Positions 53,030 to 61,417 of a stretch of DNA of 64,000 bases are shown here, piece by piece (position 1 is the first letter of the stretch; each line of letters opens with the position of its first letter). Made by a program: the position numbers and the translations under genes. The DNA comes from Elymus sibiricus (Eukaryota > Streptophyta > Magnoliopsida > Poales > Poaceae), in the NCBI GenBank assembly GCA_039707655.1, contig CM077673.1, positions 3,916,001 through 3,980,000 of the forward strand, given 5' to 3'. The notes beneath the pieces are model-generated. The model searched no databases and had not been told where the DNA came from. It saw only the letters and a program-made list of their open reading frames with translations.

Positions 53030-53573
53030 TGTTGGGGATATAACTCCGTGGTGAGACCCGCCCAGGCGGGGCCGGGTCACACCAGGCGGCTCGTAAGCCC
53101 AAAGGCTTGTAAGGTGGGCTTAAGGATGCAGACAAGGCCGCAGGGCGGCTTACCAGATGGGCCGTTGACAGGGGCCCAGAGACGGAAGATAGAATGAAGA
53201 CCCGGGTGGCCAAGCCGCCCGGTGGCGGCTTACCCAAGATGGTATGGCGGCTTAGAGATATAGTTGGACACGTTGTGTGAGTCGGTTTGAGACTCGTGTA
53301 ACCCGGGGCCTTGACCTCTTATATAAAGGCCAGACCCCGGGGCGGCTTAGAGAGGAAACCAAGTAATCGAGAACTAGGTCAAGCAATCCGCTCCCTTGTA
53401 ATCGATACTCCAGTTAATACAACACAAGCAGGACGTAGGCTTTTACCTCTAATTGAGGGGCCGAACCTGGGTAAACTCGTGTCCTTTGTCCCGATCAACC
53501 CCTTTGAGTCCACTGCTATGGCGATGGCCTCGAACCTAAGTCTTCGGACATCTGCCGTGACAAAACCACGACA
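53030..53573 (+). repeat. 5' LTR of the gypsy element (544 bp)
   Basis: The LTR begins TGTTG and ends CGACA, nearly perfect short inverted ends with the TG...CA rule. It starts where the satellite monomer breaks off and ends two bases before the PBS. It is rich in GGCGGCTTA words and carries a TATA box at 53320-53327. With no second LTR in the window its age cannot be estimated here. Confidence 0.85.
53320..53327 (+). promoter_or_regulatory. Probable TATA box of the gypsy LTR promoter
   Basis: TATATAAA lies about 290 bp into the LTR, in the context CTCTTATATAAAGGCC. Transcription would be expected to start about 25-35 bp downstream, near 53350, which would define the R region. Confidence 0.65.
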
Positions 53574-53575
53574 GT

Positions 53576-53593
53576 TGGCGCCCACCGTGGGGC
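53576..53593 (+). other. Primer binding site of the gypsy element
   Basis: TGGCGCCCACCGTGGGGC begins two bases after the CA end of the LTR. TGGCGCCC followed by a G-rich tail is the usual form of a plant PBS that pairs with the 3' end of a tRNA, most like tRNA-Lys. The tRNA assignment is from memory and may be off by one or two bases. Confidence 0.75.
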
Positions 53594-53661
53594 TGGCGCT
53601 TGGTGGTGTTGAGTTCTCAAAGGGCTCTCTACCAGGGATCGAGGGGTACGCGGTTGGTAGG

Positions 53662-54390
53662 ATGACTAAGAGTCGCCGCGGCCGGCTCTACATCGACGAC
53701 GCCGGCTGGGGCCCCGAGGCTGACTCCATGGAGTATGGTTTCCGGGTCCCCTTCGGCGGGATTCACATCTTCATCGGCAAGATTGGCGGATCTGAACCGG
53801 GGCCGGACGTCTGCACCGACATCGTCGAGCCGGCTCGGCGCAAGCAACCCGCCCAACGTGTGCAACCCGCCCGCACTAAACCGGGCCGGAGGCACGTCTT
53901 CGTCGGCTTCACTCAGGACAGGGATCTAGAAAGATCTATGTCACAGGAGGAAACTCTCATCTGCTCCGAAGATGGATCTTCGAGCGGAGAGACGGAATCA
54001 ATCTACCAGCTCCATGATGGTGGACTCGGGGGCTACGTTGAGCCTTACCCCGAGTCGGATTTCAATGAGCCGGAGGAGTATGAGCCGCCGAACCGCGCCG
54101 CCGTCTTCATGGCGGGTTCCGCGGCGGCTCATAATAGCACAGCTGCTGAGGCAACCGGATTTGGAGCTGGCAGGCAGCCGGCTCAGGTCCTTCTGGATTT
54201 GATGGGTGAGCTTTCAAACCTGATGGCGACTAAGGTCACAGCTGAAAACCAAGCAGCCCGTAACACGGAGATTGCGAGGTTGAAGAATCAGATGACTGAA
54301 GTCCAGCAGGAGATCAATGAACTGAAAACCCAGATGGACGCTGAGGCGGAGCGCCTTAGGGCGGATGCTTTCGGTCTTGGGCTGGAGTAG
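53662..54390 (+). pseudogene. gag: Gag, N-terminal part, ending at an in-frame TAG
   Basis: The first ATG after the PBS is at 53662 and gives a frame of 242 codons to TAG at 54388. An open frame extends further upstream into the LTR, but starts there are not credible. The protein begins basic (MTKSRRGRLY), then has a Pro/Arg/Gln-rich stretch, an acidic low-complexity segment (about 53990-54090) and a C-terminal coiled-coil-like helix (about 54240-54350, rich in Glu, Lys, Gln and Leu). Such variable N-terminal extensions are common in Tat-type Gag. The same frame continues after the stop into the conserved Gag domain, so this is one gene cut by a stop codon. Confidence 0.7.
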
Positions 54391-54396
54391 CAATCA
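54388..54396 (+). other. In-frame amber stop with a CARYYA-type 3' context
   Basis: The stop reads TAG followed by CAATCA, which fits the CARYYA context known from leaky stops of the tobamovirus type. The frame is open on both sides. It could be a readthrough site or simply a decayed CAG codon; two further TAG stops downstream lack this context, which favours decay. Confidence 0.4.
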
Positions 54397-56055
54397 GCAG
54401 CGGTGGTTCAGCGGATGAGGCATCAGTCCCGCTTGCCGGATCAGTATGAAGCAAGGAATCTTTTCAACACGCCAGGAACGGGACAGAACGCGCCTTTGGC
54501 CGTAACCCGGACGGCGGAAGCACCTGGAAGCCGGGCGGCGGTTCAGCATCAGCAGGTTAACCCGCCCCGACGGAACCAGATTGCACCAACCTCTTTTCCT
54601 ACACCGCCGGGTCATTACTCTAACCCGGCGGAGAACATGGTAGCGGCAGCAACTCGGCTGACAGCTATCCCAATCCCCGATGAGTCACCTTTTGCAGAAG
54701 AGGTGCGGAACGCTGTTGGATACCTGCGAACGGCGATGGCCCAGCAGGAGAAGTATGCTTACAGCCGGAGTCGTGTGCACTCAACCCCCATCCCCAGTCG
54801 CAGTTACAACCGGCGTTATGAGTCGCCGGCGGTGTCTAGCAGTGAACGACATCGGAACCCGCCGCGGGCTGACCGGCCGGCTCTGGATGCTCAGGCGCTG
54901 GTGGATCGAGCAAGAGCACAACGAGAAGCGGCGGCTCTGGCGGCAGCGGCGGCTTATCAGGAACCCACAGCTGCACCTTCCGTCTCAACCGGAGCCGGGT
55001 TAACCTCCCGGGCTGTGGGGGTGCCGTGCTTAGTGCCGGCTTTACGGAATGAGCGCCTGCCGAAAGATTTCAAGGGCCCTCGCAAGGTGCCCAACTACAC
55101 GGCTGACTTACCTCCAGAGGCTTGGATTGAAAGCTATGAGCTAGCCATGGAGATGTTGGATGTTAGTGATGCAGTGTGTGCCAAGTATTTTATCATGATG
55201 CTGGAAGGGCCGGCTCGCACGTGGTTGAAGGGATTGCCGCCCAATACCATTACTTCCTGGGCTGAGTTGAAGGCGAAATTTATTAAAAATTTCAAAGGAA
55301 CGTGCAAGCAGCCCATGACGATCGTGGATTTGGATCATTGTGTGCAACAGGCGGATGAGTCGGCTCATCATTGGGTCCGGCGGGTCTCAACTATCATCCA
55401 CTCTTCAGAACAGATCACGGCGGCTCAAGCAGTTTTGATTCTAGAGAAGAATTGCCACTTTACACCTCTGAAGCAGAAGCTTGGCCGGCTCAAACGTTCA
55501 TGTCAAGACATGGGGGAGCTCATGGCGGCTCTAACCAAATATGCAGACTCTGACAACACGAAGGACCCGGGCTCTGATGATGAAAAATCAGGTCAAGGGA
55601 AGAAGGGTAACAATGGAAAGGGTCAGCAGCAGAACGCGGCTGGAAACGGCAACTCCGGCAAGCGGAAACACCCGGACGGCGGGTCAGAATTGGTGGCGAA
55701 CACCAGCGCTGGGAACAACCATGCTAAGGGCAATGGGAACTTCAAGCAGAATTTTAACAAAGGAAAGGCTCCCTTTAACTTGGAAGCGATGCTCAATAAG
55801 CCTTGTCCGGAGCATAGTCGACCCGATAAGCCGGCAGGGCATACATGGAGGAATTGCCACATTATGCGGCAGTTTCGAGATTACAGCCTTCAGCAACATC
55901 ATAATAACGGTAATGGTCCGTCCGGCGGCTCAGGGCCAGGCGGGTCAGGAGCCGGCTTTGGTACTGGCGGCTCAGGGTCAGGTTACCAGAATCAAAGCAA
56001 TCAAGGAGGTCATCATCAACAGTCTGGAGGCGGTGGCCAACAGCAGCATAACTAG
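54391..56055 (+). pseudogene. gag: Gag, capsid/nucleocapsid part (retrotransposon gag domain)
   Basis: This 554-codon frame follows the TAG at 54388 without a shift and ends at TAG 56053. It forms the capsid-like shell that packages the element RNA. A disordered Gln/Arg/Pro-rich region is followed from about 55050 by the retrotransposon gag domain (WIESYELAMEML, then WLKGLPPNTITSWAELKAKF). After a Lys/Asp/Gly-rich linker there is a zinc-knuckle-like motif with Cys at 55804, His at 55813, His at 55840 and Cys at 55855 (C-X2-H-X8-H-X4-C). This is a variant of the usual CCHC form. The tail (about 55905-56052) is Gly/Ser/Gln-rich low complexity. The Gag family call is firm; the exact ends are not. 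Confidence 0.85.
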
Positions 56056-56892
56056 TCAGGTTTTCAGAGTAACCCGAAACAACTTAGCGGGGGTCAGTAT
56101 CATGTTTTCACAACCAGCCTTGACAAGCGAGACCAGAAGGTACGCAAGCGGGCGGTTAATGCGGTCATGCCGGCTCTCCCGCAATATTTGAAATGGTCTG
56201 AGTATGACATCACTTGGAGCAGGGCGGATCACCCGCCGCGGGTTGACAACCCGGGGCAACTAGCTTTGGTGGTTGCCCCCCAAGTTTGTGGATACATGTT
56301 CACAAAGGTGCTTATGGATGGTGGTAGCAGCATCAACATCCTGTATTACGATACTTTCAGCCGGATGGGTCTACTTGACAAGGATCTTAAGCCGTCTTCC
56401 ACAGTCTTTCATGGTGTGGTGCCTGGTAAGTCGGCTTATCCAGTGGGCAGGATTTCTCTGGAAGTCGCCTTTGGTGATGAGTACAATTACAGGGTGGAGT
56501 CCCTGTGGTTTGAGGTGGTTAAGATTAAAAGCCCATATCATGCTTTATTCGGACGGCCGGCTTATGCCAAGTTCATGGCTAGGCCTTGTTATGTCTACTT
56601 ACAGCTCAAGATGCCCGGGTTAAGAGGAACGATTACTGTGCATGGTGATCGGAAGACGGCTCTTGAATATGAGGAAGGTGATGCAGCTTACGTAGAGTCG
56701 AGTTGTGCAGAGGCAGAGCTCAAGTTTTATAAAGAGAATGTTGACCCGGAGGATATGACTCCTTTGAAGAAGCCCACGACGGAATCAGAGCCGCCCCTCA
56801 AGTTTGCGGCGGATGATACCAAACAAGTGGATTTCATGGAGGGCGACTCATCTCAGCAGTTTACAATAGGGGCTAACATGGACCCCGCATAG
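56056..56892 (+). pseudogene. pol: Retropepsin-like aspartic protease region of Pol
   Basis: The frame is the same as that of Gag and is open between the TAG stops at 56053 and 56890. The protease would cut the polyprotein into its mature parts. The active-site motif is VLMDGGSSINIL, with the Asp codon at 56317-56319; the DGGSS form instead of D-S/T-G is, as I recall, usual in Tat-type elements. The flap and C-terminal Leu-rich strand are plausible around 56400-56560 (ALFGRPAYAKF). A short acidic linker leads towards reverse transcriptase. Because an in-frame stop lies on both sides, this segment cannot be made from the full-length frame without readthrough. Confidence 0.8.
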
Positions 56893-56999
56893 GAAAGCGC
56901 GCTCATCAAATTCATCCGTGAGAATCGGGACATCTTTGCATGGAAGCCATCTGACATGCCGGGTGTACCGAGAGAGTTTGCTGAGCACCACCTTAATGT

Positions 57000-57660
57000 G
57001 GATCCTAAGTTTAAGCCGATCAAGCAATTCCTTCGTCGTTTCAATGAAGAGCGGCGCAAAGCTATTGGTGAAGAGGTGGCCCGGCTCTTAGCAGCAGGGT
57101 TCATCGTGGAGGTCTTTCACCCGGAGTGGTTAGCTAACCCGGTGCTAGTGCTTAAGAAGAACGGCACTTGGCGTATGTGTGTGGATTACACGGATCTTAA
57201 CAAAGCCTGTCCAGTTGACCCGTTTGCTCTCCCCAGGATTGATCAGATTATTGATGCAACGGCGGGTTGTGAGAGCTTATGCTTTCTGGATGCTTATTCA
57301 GGTTATCACCAGATCAAGATGGCAGTCAAAGACCAAGAGAAGACGGCTTTCATCACACCTTTTGGTGCTTTCTGCTATGTGTCTATGCCTTTCGGGCTCA
57401 AGAGTGCCCAGGCGACTTATCAGCGTTGTGTGCAGAACTGTCTTCACAGTCAAATTGGGCGCAATGTTCATGCTTATGTGGATGATATAGTGGTCAAGTC
57501 AAGGAAGAAGCAAACCATGCTGGATGACTTGAAGGAGACTTTCGACAACCTGCAGGTTTACAAGATGATGCTTAACCCGGCCAAGTGCGTTTTTGGGGTT
57601 CCTGTAGGCAAGCTTTTGGGGTTTCTGGTCTCTGAGCGTGGAATCGAAGCTAACCCGGAC
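57000..57660 (+). other. Reverse transcriptase domain
   Basis: RT copies the element RNA into DNA. Conserved blocks are visible in order: VLVLKKNGTWRMCVDYTDLN (ending near 57200), LPRIDQIID, LDAYSGYHQI from 57286 (first catalytic Asp), a FGLKSA block, and YVDD at 57475-57486 (catalytic pair). The box is YVDD where most plant gypsy elements have YADD or YIDD. LGFLVSERGIEANPDKI closes the domain near 57670. Confidence 0.93.
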
Positions 57661-57879
57661 AAGATCAAAGCAATTACTTCTTTGTCTGAGCCAGCGTGCA
57701 TAAACGACGTTCAGCGCCTGGCTGGTCGAATCGCCGCGTTAAGCCGGTTCATAAGCCGCCTGGGCGAGAAGGCAATCCCTTTATATCAAATGATGAAGAA
57801 GATAGACGATTTCGTCTGGAGCAAGGCGGCGGGCGAGGCGTTTGAGGCGCTTAAGAGGCAGTTGACTGAGCCGCCCGTT

Positions 57880-58250
57880 TTGGCTGCTCCGGCTGAGAAG
57901 GAACCCTTACTCCTCTATGTGGCGGCTAACAACAGGGCAGTCAGCGCTGCGGTTGTTGTGGAGCGCAAGGAGGCAGGGAAGGAATATCCGGTTCAACGGC
58001 CGGTTTATTATGTCAGTGAAGTTTTGATTGAGTCCAAGCAGCGATACCCACATTGGCAGAAACTGATTTATGGAGTATTCATGGCAAACCGTAAGCTGAA
58101 ACACTATTTTCTGGGACACCCGATCACAGTGGTGAGCTCTGCCCCGTTGGGAGACATAATTCAAAATAGAGAAGCCACTGGCCGGATTGCTAAGTGGGCA
58201 TTGGAGCTTGGACCTCTTAATTTAAAATATGTGCCTCGCACGGCGGTTAA
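57880..58250 (+). other. Gypsy-type RNase H domain, catalytically degenerate
   Basis: The region aligns in order and spacing with the usual Ty3/gypsy RNase H: LLLYVAANNRAVSAAVV, then RPVYYVSEVL, then RKLKHYF. The Asp normally found in the first strand (in the LYVD-like motif) is Ala here, and the Glu of the helix motif appears as Gln (YPHWQKL). Loss of these residues is expected in Tat elements, where this domain is thought to act as a tether while the downstream RNase H does the cutting. The residue comparison is from memory of the family. Confidence 0.75.
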
Positions 58251-58324
58251 GTCTCAAGCTTTGGTGGACTTTATAAACGACTGGACAGAGTGTCAGTCGC
58301 CAGAGGAGAAGCCGGACAACACTT

Positions 58325-58700
58325 ACTGGACGATTCACTTCGACGGGTCTAGACAGCTGGAAGGCTCGGGGGCTGGAGTTGTCTTAACTTCCCCCAAAGG
58401 TGATAAGTTCTGTTACGTGTTAAGGCTGATGTTTCCTTGTACTAACAATGCAGCTGAGTATGAAGCTTTGCTTCATGGCCTCCGGGTTGCTAAGGAGATG
58501 AATCTAAGCCGGGTTAGATGCCTTGGCGACTCAGACCTTGTGGCTCAGCAAGTCTCAGGCACGTGGGACTCCAAAGACCCACGGATGGCGGCTTATCGTC
58601 AGGCGGTAGACGTCATTGCGGGTCACTTCAAGGGTTATCAGGTGGATCACATTGATCGTCGCAAGAACGAGGCGGCTGACGCGTTGTCAAGACTTGGCTT
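58325..58700 (+). other. Second, archaeal-type RNase H domain (aRH)
   Basis: This is a complete RNase H fold placed between the first RNase H and integrase. The four acidic catalytic residues are visible: Asp at 58342 (HFDGS), Glu at 58456 (NNAAEYEAL), Asp at 58528 (CLGDSDLV) and Asp at 58678 (EAADALSRL). It would degrade the RNA strand during reverse transcription. A second RNase H of this type is a hallmark of the Tat lineage in plants. Confidence 0.88.
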
Positions 58701-58999
58701 GCAGCGTAAGCCGGTGCCGCCTAATGTTTTCTTGGACGTGTTATATCACCCCTCAGTTCAGTTACCTTCGGAGGAAGACCTGGCTATTCCTGACCCGGAG
58801 GGGCAGCTGGTGGCGGCTCTGCGTGTTATTCCTGACTGGACGTTGCCTTACATGGCGTATCTAACTTGTGGCGAGTTACCTGAGGAGGAGACCTTAGCAA
58901 GGCAAATCGTCAGACGATCTAAGTCCATGACAATCATCAATGGCGAGTTGCATAAACGCAGCGTTTCGGGCGTTTTTCAGCGTTGTGTGTCACCTGAGG

Positions 59000-59898
59000 A
59001 GGGCAAGGAGATCCTGAATGAAATCCACGCCGGAGATTGTGGTCATCATGCCGGCTCAAAATCTCTGGTGGCCAAGGCTTTTAGACATGGTTTCTTCTGG
59101 TTGACGGCTCATAAGGACGCAGAAAACTTAGTTCTCAAGTGTGATGGCTGTCAAAAGTTCGGACGATGTGCTCATGTGCCGACTCAGGAGTTGCGCATGA
59201 TCCCAATTACTTGGCCGTTTGCGTTCTGGGGGCTTGATATGGTCGGGCCCTTCAAGAGATCCAAAGATAAGAAGACCCACCTCTTGGTGGCGATTGATAA
59301 ATTTACAAAGTGGGTGGAGGCTGAGCCGGTCAGTAAGTGTGACGCAGCTACGGCGGTTCAGTTTGTCAAAAAATTGATCTACCGTTTTGGTTACCCCCAC
59401 AGTATAATTACAGATAATGGCACAAACCTATCCAAGGGGGCTATGCAAGCTTTCTGTGAAGATGAGCACATCCGGCTTGACGTCTCTGTTGTGGCTCATC
59501 CACAGTCCAATGGTCAGGCAGAACGTGCTAACCAGGAGATCCTGAGAGGTATCAAGCCCCGGCTTATGGTTCCTTTGCAGAGAACGCCGGGTTGCTGGGT
59601 TGAGGAGTTACCATCAGTCTTATGGAGCATCAATACAACTCCCAACAGATCCACTGGCTATACGCCTTTCTTCATGGTTTACGGCGCAGAAGCCGTATTA
59701 CCAAGTGACATACGTCATGACTCGCCAAGGGTGGCGGCTTACGTTGAGGCAGACAATGAGACGGCGCGTCAGGACGCGTTGGATGCTTTGGATGAAGAGC
59801 GTGACCTGGCGGCGGCTCGATCGGCGATTTATAGCAAGACCTGCGCCGCTATCACAGCCGCCGAGTTAAGACCCGGACGTTTCAAGAAGGCGACTTAG
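59000..59898 (+). other. Integrase: zinc-binding and D,D35E core domains
   Basis: Integrase inserts the DNA copy into the chromosome. The N-terminal HHCC zinc site starts with HAGDCGHH (first His at 59026) and ends with CDGC (59140-59151). The core has Asp at 59236 (GLDMVG), Asp at 59413 (ITDNGT) and Glu at 59521 (GQAERAN), with exactly 35 residues between the second Asp and the Glu. The frame stops at 59896 shortly after ELRPGRFKK, where one G appears to be missing from a short G run at 59889-59890. Confidence 0.93.
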
Positions 59899-60089
59899 TG
59901 TTGCGCCTGATTCAAGATCAGACGGACGCGCACAAGTTGTCTCCTCCATGGGAAGGGCCTTTTGTGGTTAGCAGAAACCTCAACAATGGGTCATACTATC
60001 TCATTGACATACGGGACGAGTCACGCACTTCTGGGCAGGAGACCCTCCGGCCGTGGAATATCGCTCATCTGCGGCCTTACTACACCTAA
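59899..60089 (+). pseudogene. pol: Integrase C-terminus (GPF/Y-like), in a shifted frame
   Basis: The downstream frame reads on from the integrase core after the apparent one-base loss near 59890. It holds the C-terminal DNA-binding module, marked by SPPWEGPFVVS and a final RPWNIAHLRPYY before the TAA at 60087. This motif is typical of gypsy integrase tails, and no chromodomain follows. It has no convincing start codon of its own, so it is the end of pol rather than a separate gene. Confidence 0.85.
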
Positions 60090-60120
60090 GTCATCGACTT
60101 CCTTCGTTGTATATTATCAT

Positions 60121-60152
60121 TGTATATATCACATATATATATATATAATAAA
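60121..60152. repeat. Short AT-rich TA repeat
   Basis: A run of about eight TA units (CATATATATATATATAATAAAG) lies just after the end of pol. Confidence 0.8.
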
Positions 60153-60228
60153 GTTGGCATCCCTGCAAGCCGGGCCTCTGCCGTTTTTACATCTCACATT
60201 GTCCATGATGGCTACAATCATATGATCA

Positions 60229-60352
60229 CTTGGGGGCTTTCAACCTGCCGGGTTAGGCTTCAACCCTCTTGGTCTGGCTCTTCAGCCGGAGTTACAAAGT
60301 CATTTGGGGGCTTCTAACCCGCCGGGTTAAGCTTCAACCTTCTTGATCGGCT
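60229..60352. repeat. Imperfect direct repeat of about 74 bp (two copies)
   Basis: TTGGGGGCTTTCAACCTGCC near 60230 recurs as TTGGGGGCTTCTAACCCGCC near 60304. Each is followed by GGGTTA(G/A)GCTTCAACC and then CTTGGTCTGGCTC or CTTGATCGGCTCC. The spacing is 74 bp. Confidence 0.75.
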
Positions 60353-60442
60353 CCTTAACTACAATATCACCACCTACTGGCGGCTTACAAGACGGCGGCT
60401 TATAAGTTGGTGTGCAAGTTGATATTATCAACAAAGATTACT

Positions 60443-60826
60443 AGGAGTGCAGCGAGTTATGAATTCACCTCCTCTAATCTGCGAAAACGGGTTATGCCTG
60501 CCTGTATGCAGATGCACTTTGTCAGGGGTGCAGCGAGTTCTAAAACTTACCCCCTGCAAAGGCCTCTTACAGCGGCGAGGCTAACTCTCATCGGTAAGGC
60601 CGGGTTATACCTGCCTGTATGCAGATGCGCTTTGTCAGGGGTGCAGCGAGTTCTATAACTTACCCCCTACAAAGGCCTCATACAGCGGCGAGGTAAACTC
60701 TTATATTTACAACTACGGGTTATACCTGCCTGTAAGTAGCTGCGCTTTGTCAGGGGTGCAGCGAGTTCTATAACTTACCCCCTGCAAGGGCCTCTTACAG
60801 CGGCGAGGTAAACTCTCCTATTTGCT
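60443..60826. repeat. Tandem repeat of about 114 bp in the gypsy 3' region
   Basis: The word GTCAGGGGTGCAGCGAGTTC starts at 60521, 60634 and 60749, giving units of 113 and 115 bp, and a diverged partial unit begins near 60443 (GGAGTGCAGCGAGTTATG). Each unit contains ACTTACCCCCT(G/A)CAA, CAGCGGCGAGG and GGGTTATACCTGCCTGTA. The unit shows no visible similarity to the 118-bp satellite. Tandem repeats in this place are a known feature of Tat-lineage elements. Confidence 0.88.
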
Positions 60827-61247
60827 GCGTCTCTTTCTGGGTTGCTACGCTCTTACCAAGAGTTCAAAGTGGCTAAGACCACCCAGAAGAACCGGCTTAT
60901 ATATTCGGAAAGAAAAGCAAATGAGGTTTCACGCCTCCGGGTTAGGCTTTTTAAGCCGCCCTTTACAACAGTACAGAACATGTTTCTGTCTTATCTTATT
61001 TTGCCGGGTTTTTATCTATAAGGTGAGACGCCGTGCAAATTGGCACCACAATCCGCTTGAAGAAAAGCAAAAGAATATATTACGATTGACAAAAGATTTA
61101 TACGTGCACAATGGCACGGGTCAGACGGTGAAAGGGTTTTTCTACAAGCCTATTACAAAGCTCTCTTTGAGAGCCCAACAGGCAACAGCCAAAAGTTTTA
61201 TACAACGCAATTGGCGGCTCAGGAGGCCGGGTTATCAAATATAAAGT

Positions 61248-61417
61248 TCAGCTTGGTGGCGGGTCATCCTGCTCCGGGTCTTCGACTTCTTCGATCTGAA
61301 GATTGTCCACGTCCCAGTTGCAGTGTGTTAGCGCTTCAAACCGGGCGTCTTCAAACAGAGGAGACGGGTCAATCTCAGGGGCGAAGAGATGCTTACGGCG
61401 AGCAGGAGTCAAGTCTC
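61248..61417 (-). pseudogene. C-terminal end of an antisense ORF, cut by the copia insertion
   Basis: On the minus strand an open frame runs from the copia junction to a TGA at 61248-61250. The part that belongs to the gypsy element encodes about 55 residues: a basic PARRKHLF, then an acidic, Pro-rich tail (IEEVEDPEQDDPPPS at the end). The upstream residues of the frame come from copia LTR sequence and are not part of the gene. Tat elements such as Grande and RIRE2 relatives carry antisense ORFs between pol and the 3' LTR, so this is probably the tail of one. Its function is unknown. The rest should lie on the far side of the copia element. Confidence 0.5.

Larger units (their letters stand above)
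56893..59898 (+). pseudogene. pol: Pol: reverse transcriptase, two RNase H domains, integrase
   Basis: This is about 1000 codons in the Gag frame, after the TAG at 56890, closed by a stop at 59896 created by a frameshift. The first in-frame ATG is at 56956. The order is RT (about 57000-57660), gypsy-type RNase H (about 57880-58250), archaeal-type RNase H (58325-58700) and integrase (about 59000-59880). The catalytic residues of RT, the second RNase H and integrase are all present, so the enzymes look intact inside a broken polyprotein. There is no chromodomain. Domain order and motifs place it in the Tat lineage of Ty3/gypsy elements. Confidence 0.92.
53030..61417 (+). mobile_element. Ty3/gypsy LTR retrotransposon, Tat-like lineage, 3' end displaced
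   Basis: The element contains a 5' LTR, PBS, gag, protease, reverse transcriptase, RNase H, a second archaeal-type RNase H, integrase and a long 3' region, all on the plus strand. It sits inside a satellite monomer: the array text stops at AAGAC (53025-53029), the likely target-site copy, and the LTR begins TGTTGGGG. The second RNase H between pol RNase H and integrase, the lack of a chromodomain, the long repeat-bearing 3' region and an antisense ORF there are all known traits of the Tat lineage (RIRE2, Grande, Ogre, Retand relatives). The coding frame has three TAG stops and one frameshift, so it is not autonomous as it stands. The family name is uncertain; the LTR start recalls the wheat Fatima-type families, but I cannot confirm that. 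The 3' LTR is not in the window. Confidence 0.92.
60090..61417 (+). other. Long 3' region of the gypsy element, between pol and the missing 3' LTR
   Basis: No plus-strand coding sequence is recognisable. The region starts with a short TA-rich run, followed by an imperfect 74-bp repeat pair, a 114-bp tandem repeat, about 420 bp in which I see nothing specific (60827-61247), and the end of an antisense ORF. No polypurine tract or LTR start is seen before the copia insertion at 61418, so the true 3' end should lie beyond it. Hypervariable, repeat-bearing 3' regions are known in Tat elements. Confidence 0.7.

Noticed and set aside
53311..53661. Extending the Gag start upstream into the LTR
   Set aside because: The frame is open there, but the segment spans the TATA region, the LTR end and the PBS; an ATG after the PBS at 53662 is the sensible start.
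55623..55862. Minus-strand open frames opposite gag
   Set aside because: They are shadows of the conserved Gag frame and lack motifs.
60407..60658. Plus-strand frame in the gypsy 3' region
   Set aside because: It is formed by the 114-bp tandem repeat and resembles no retrotransposon protein.
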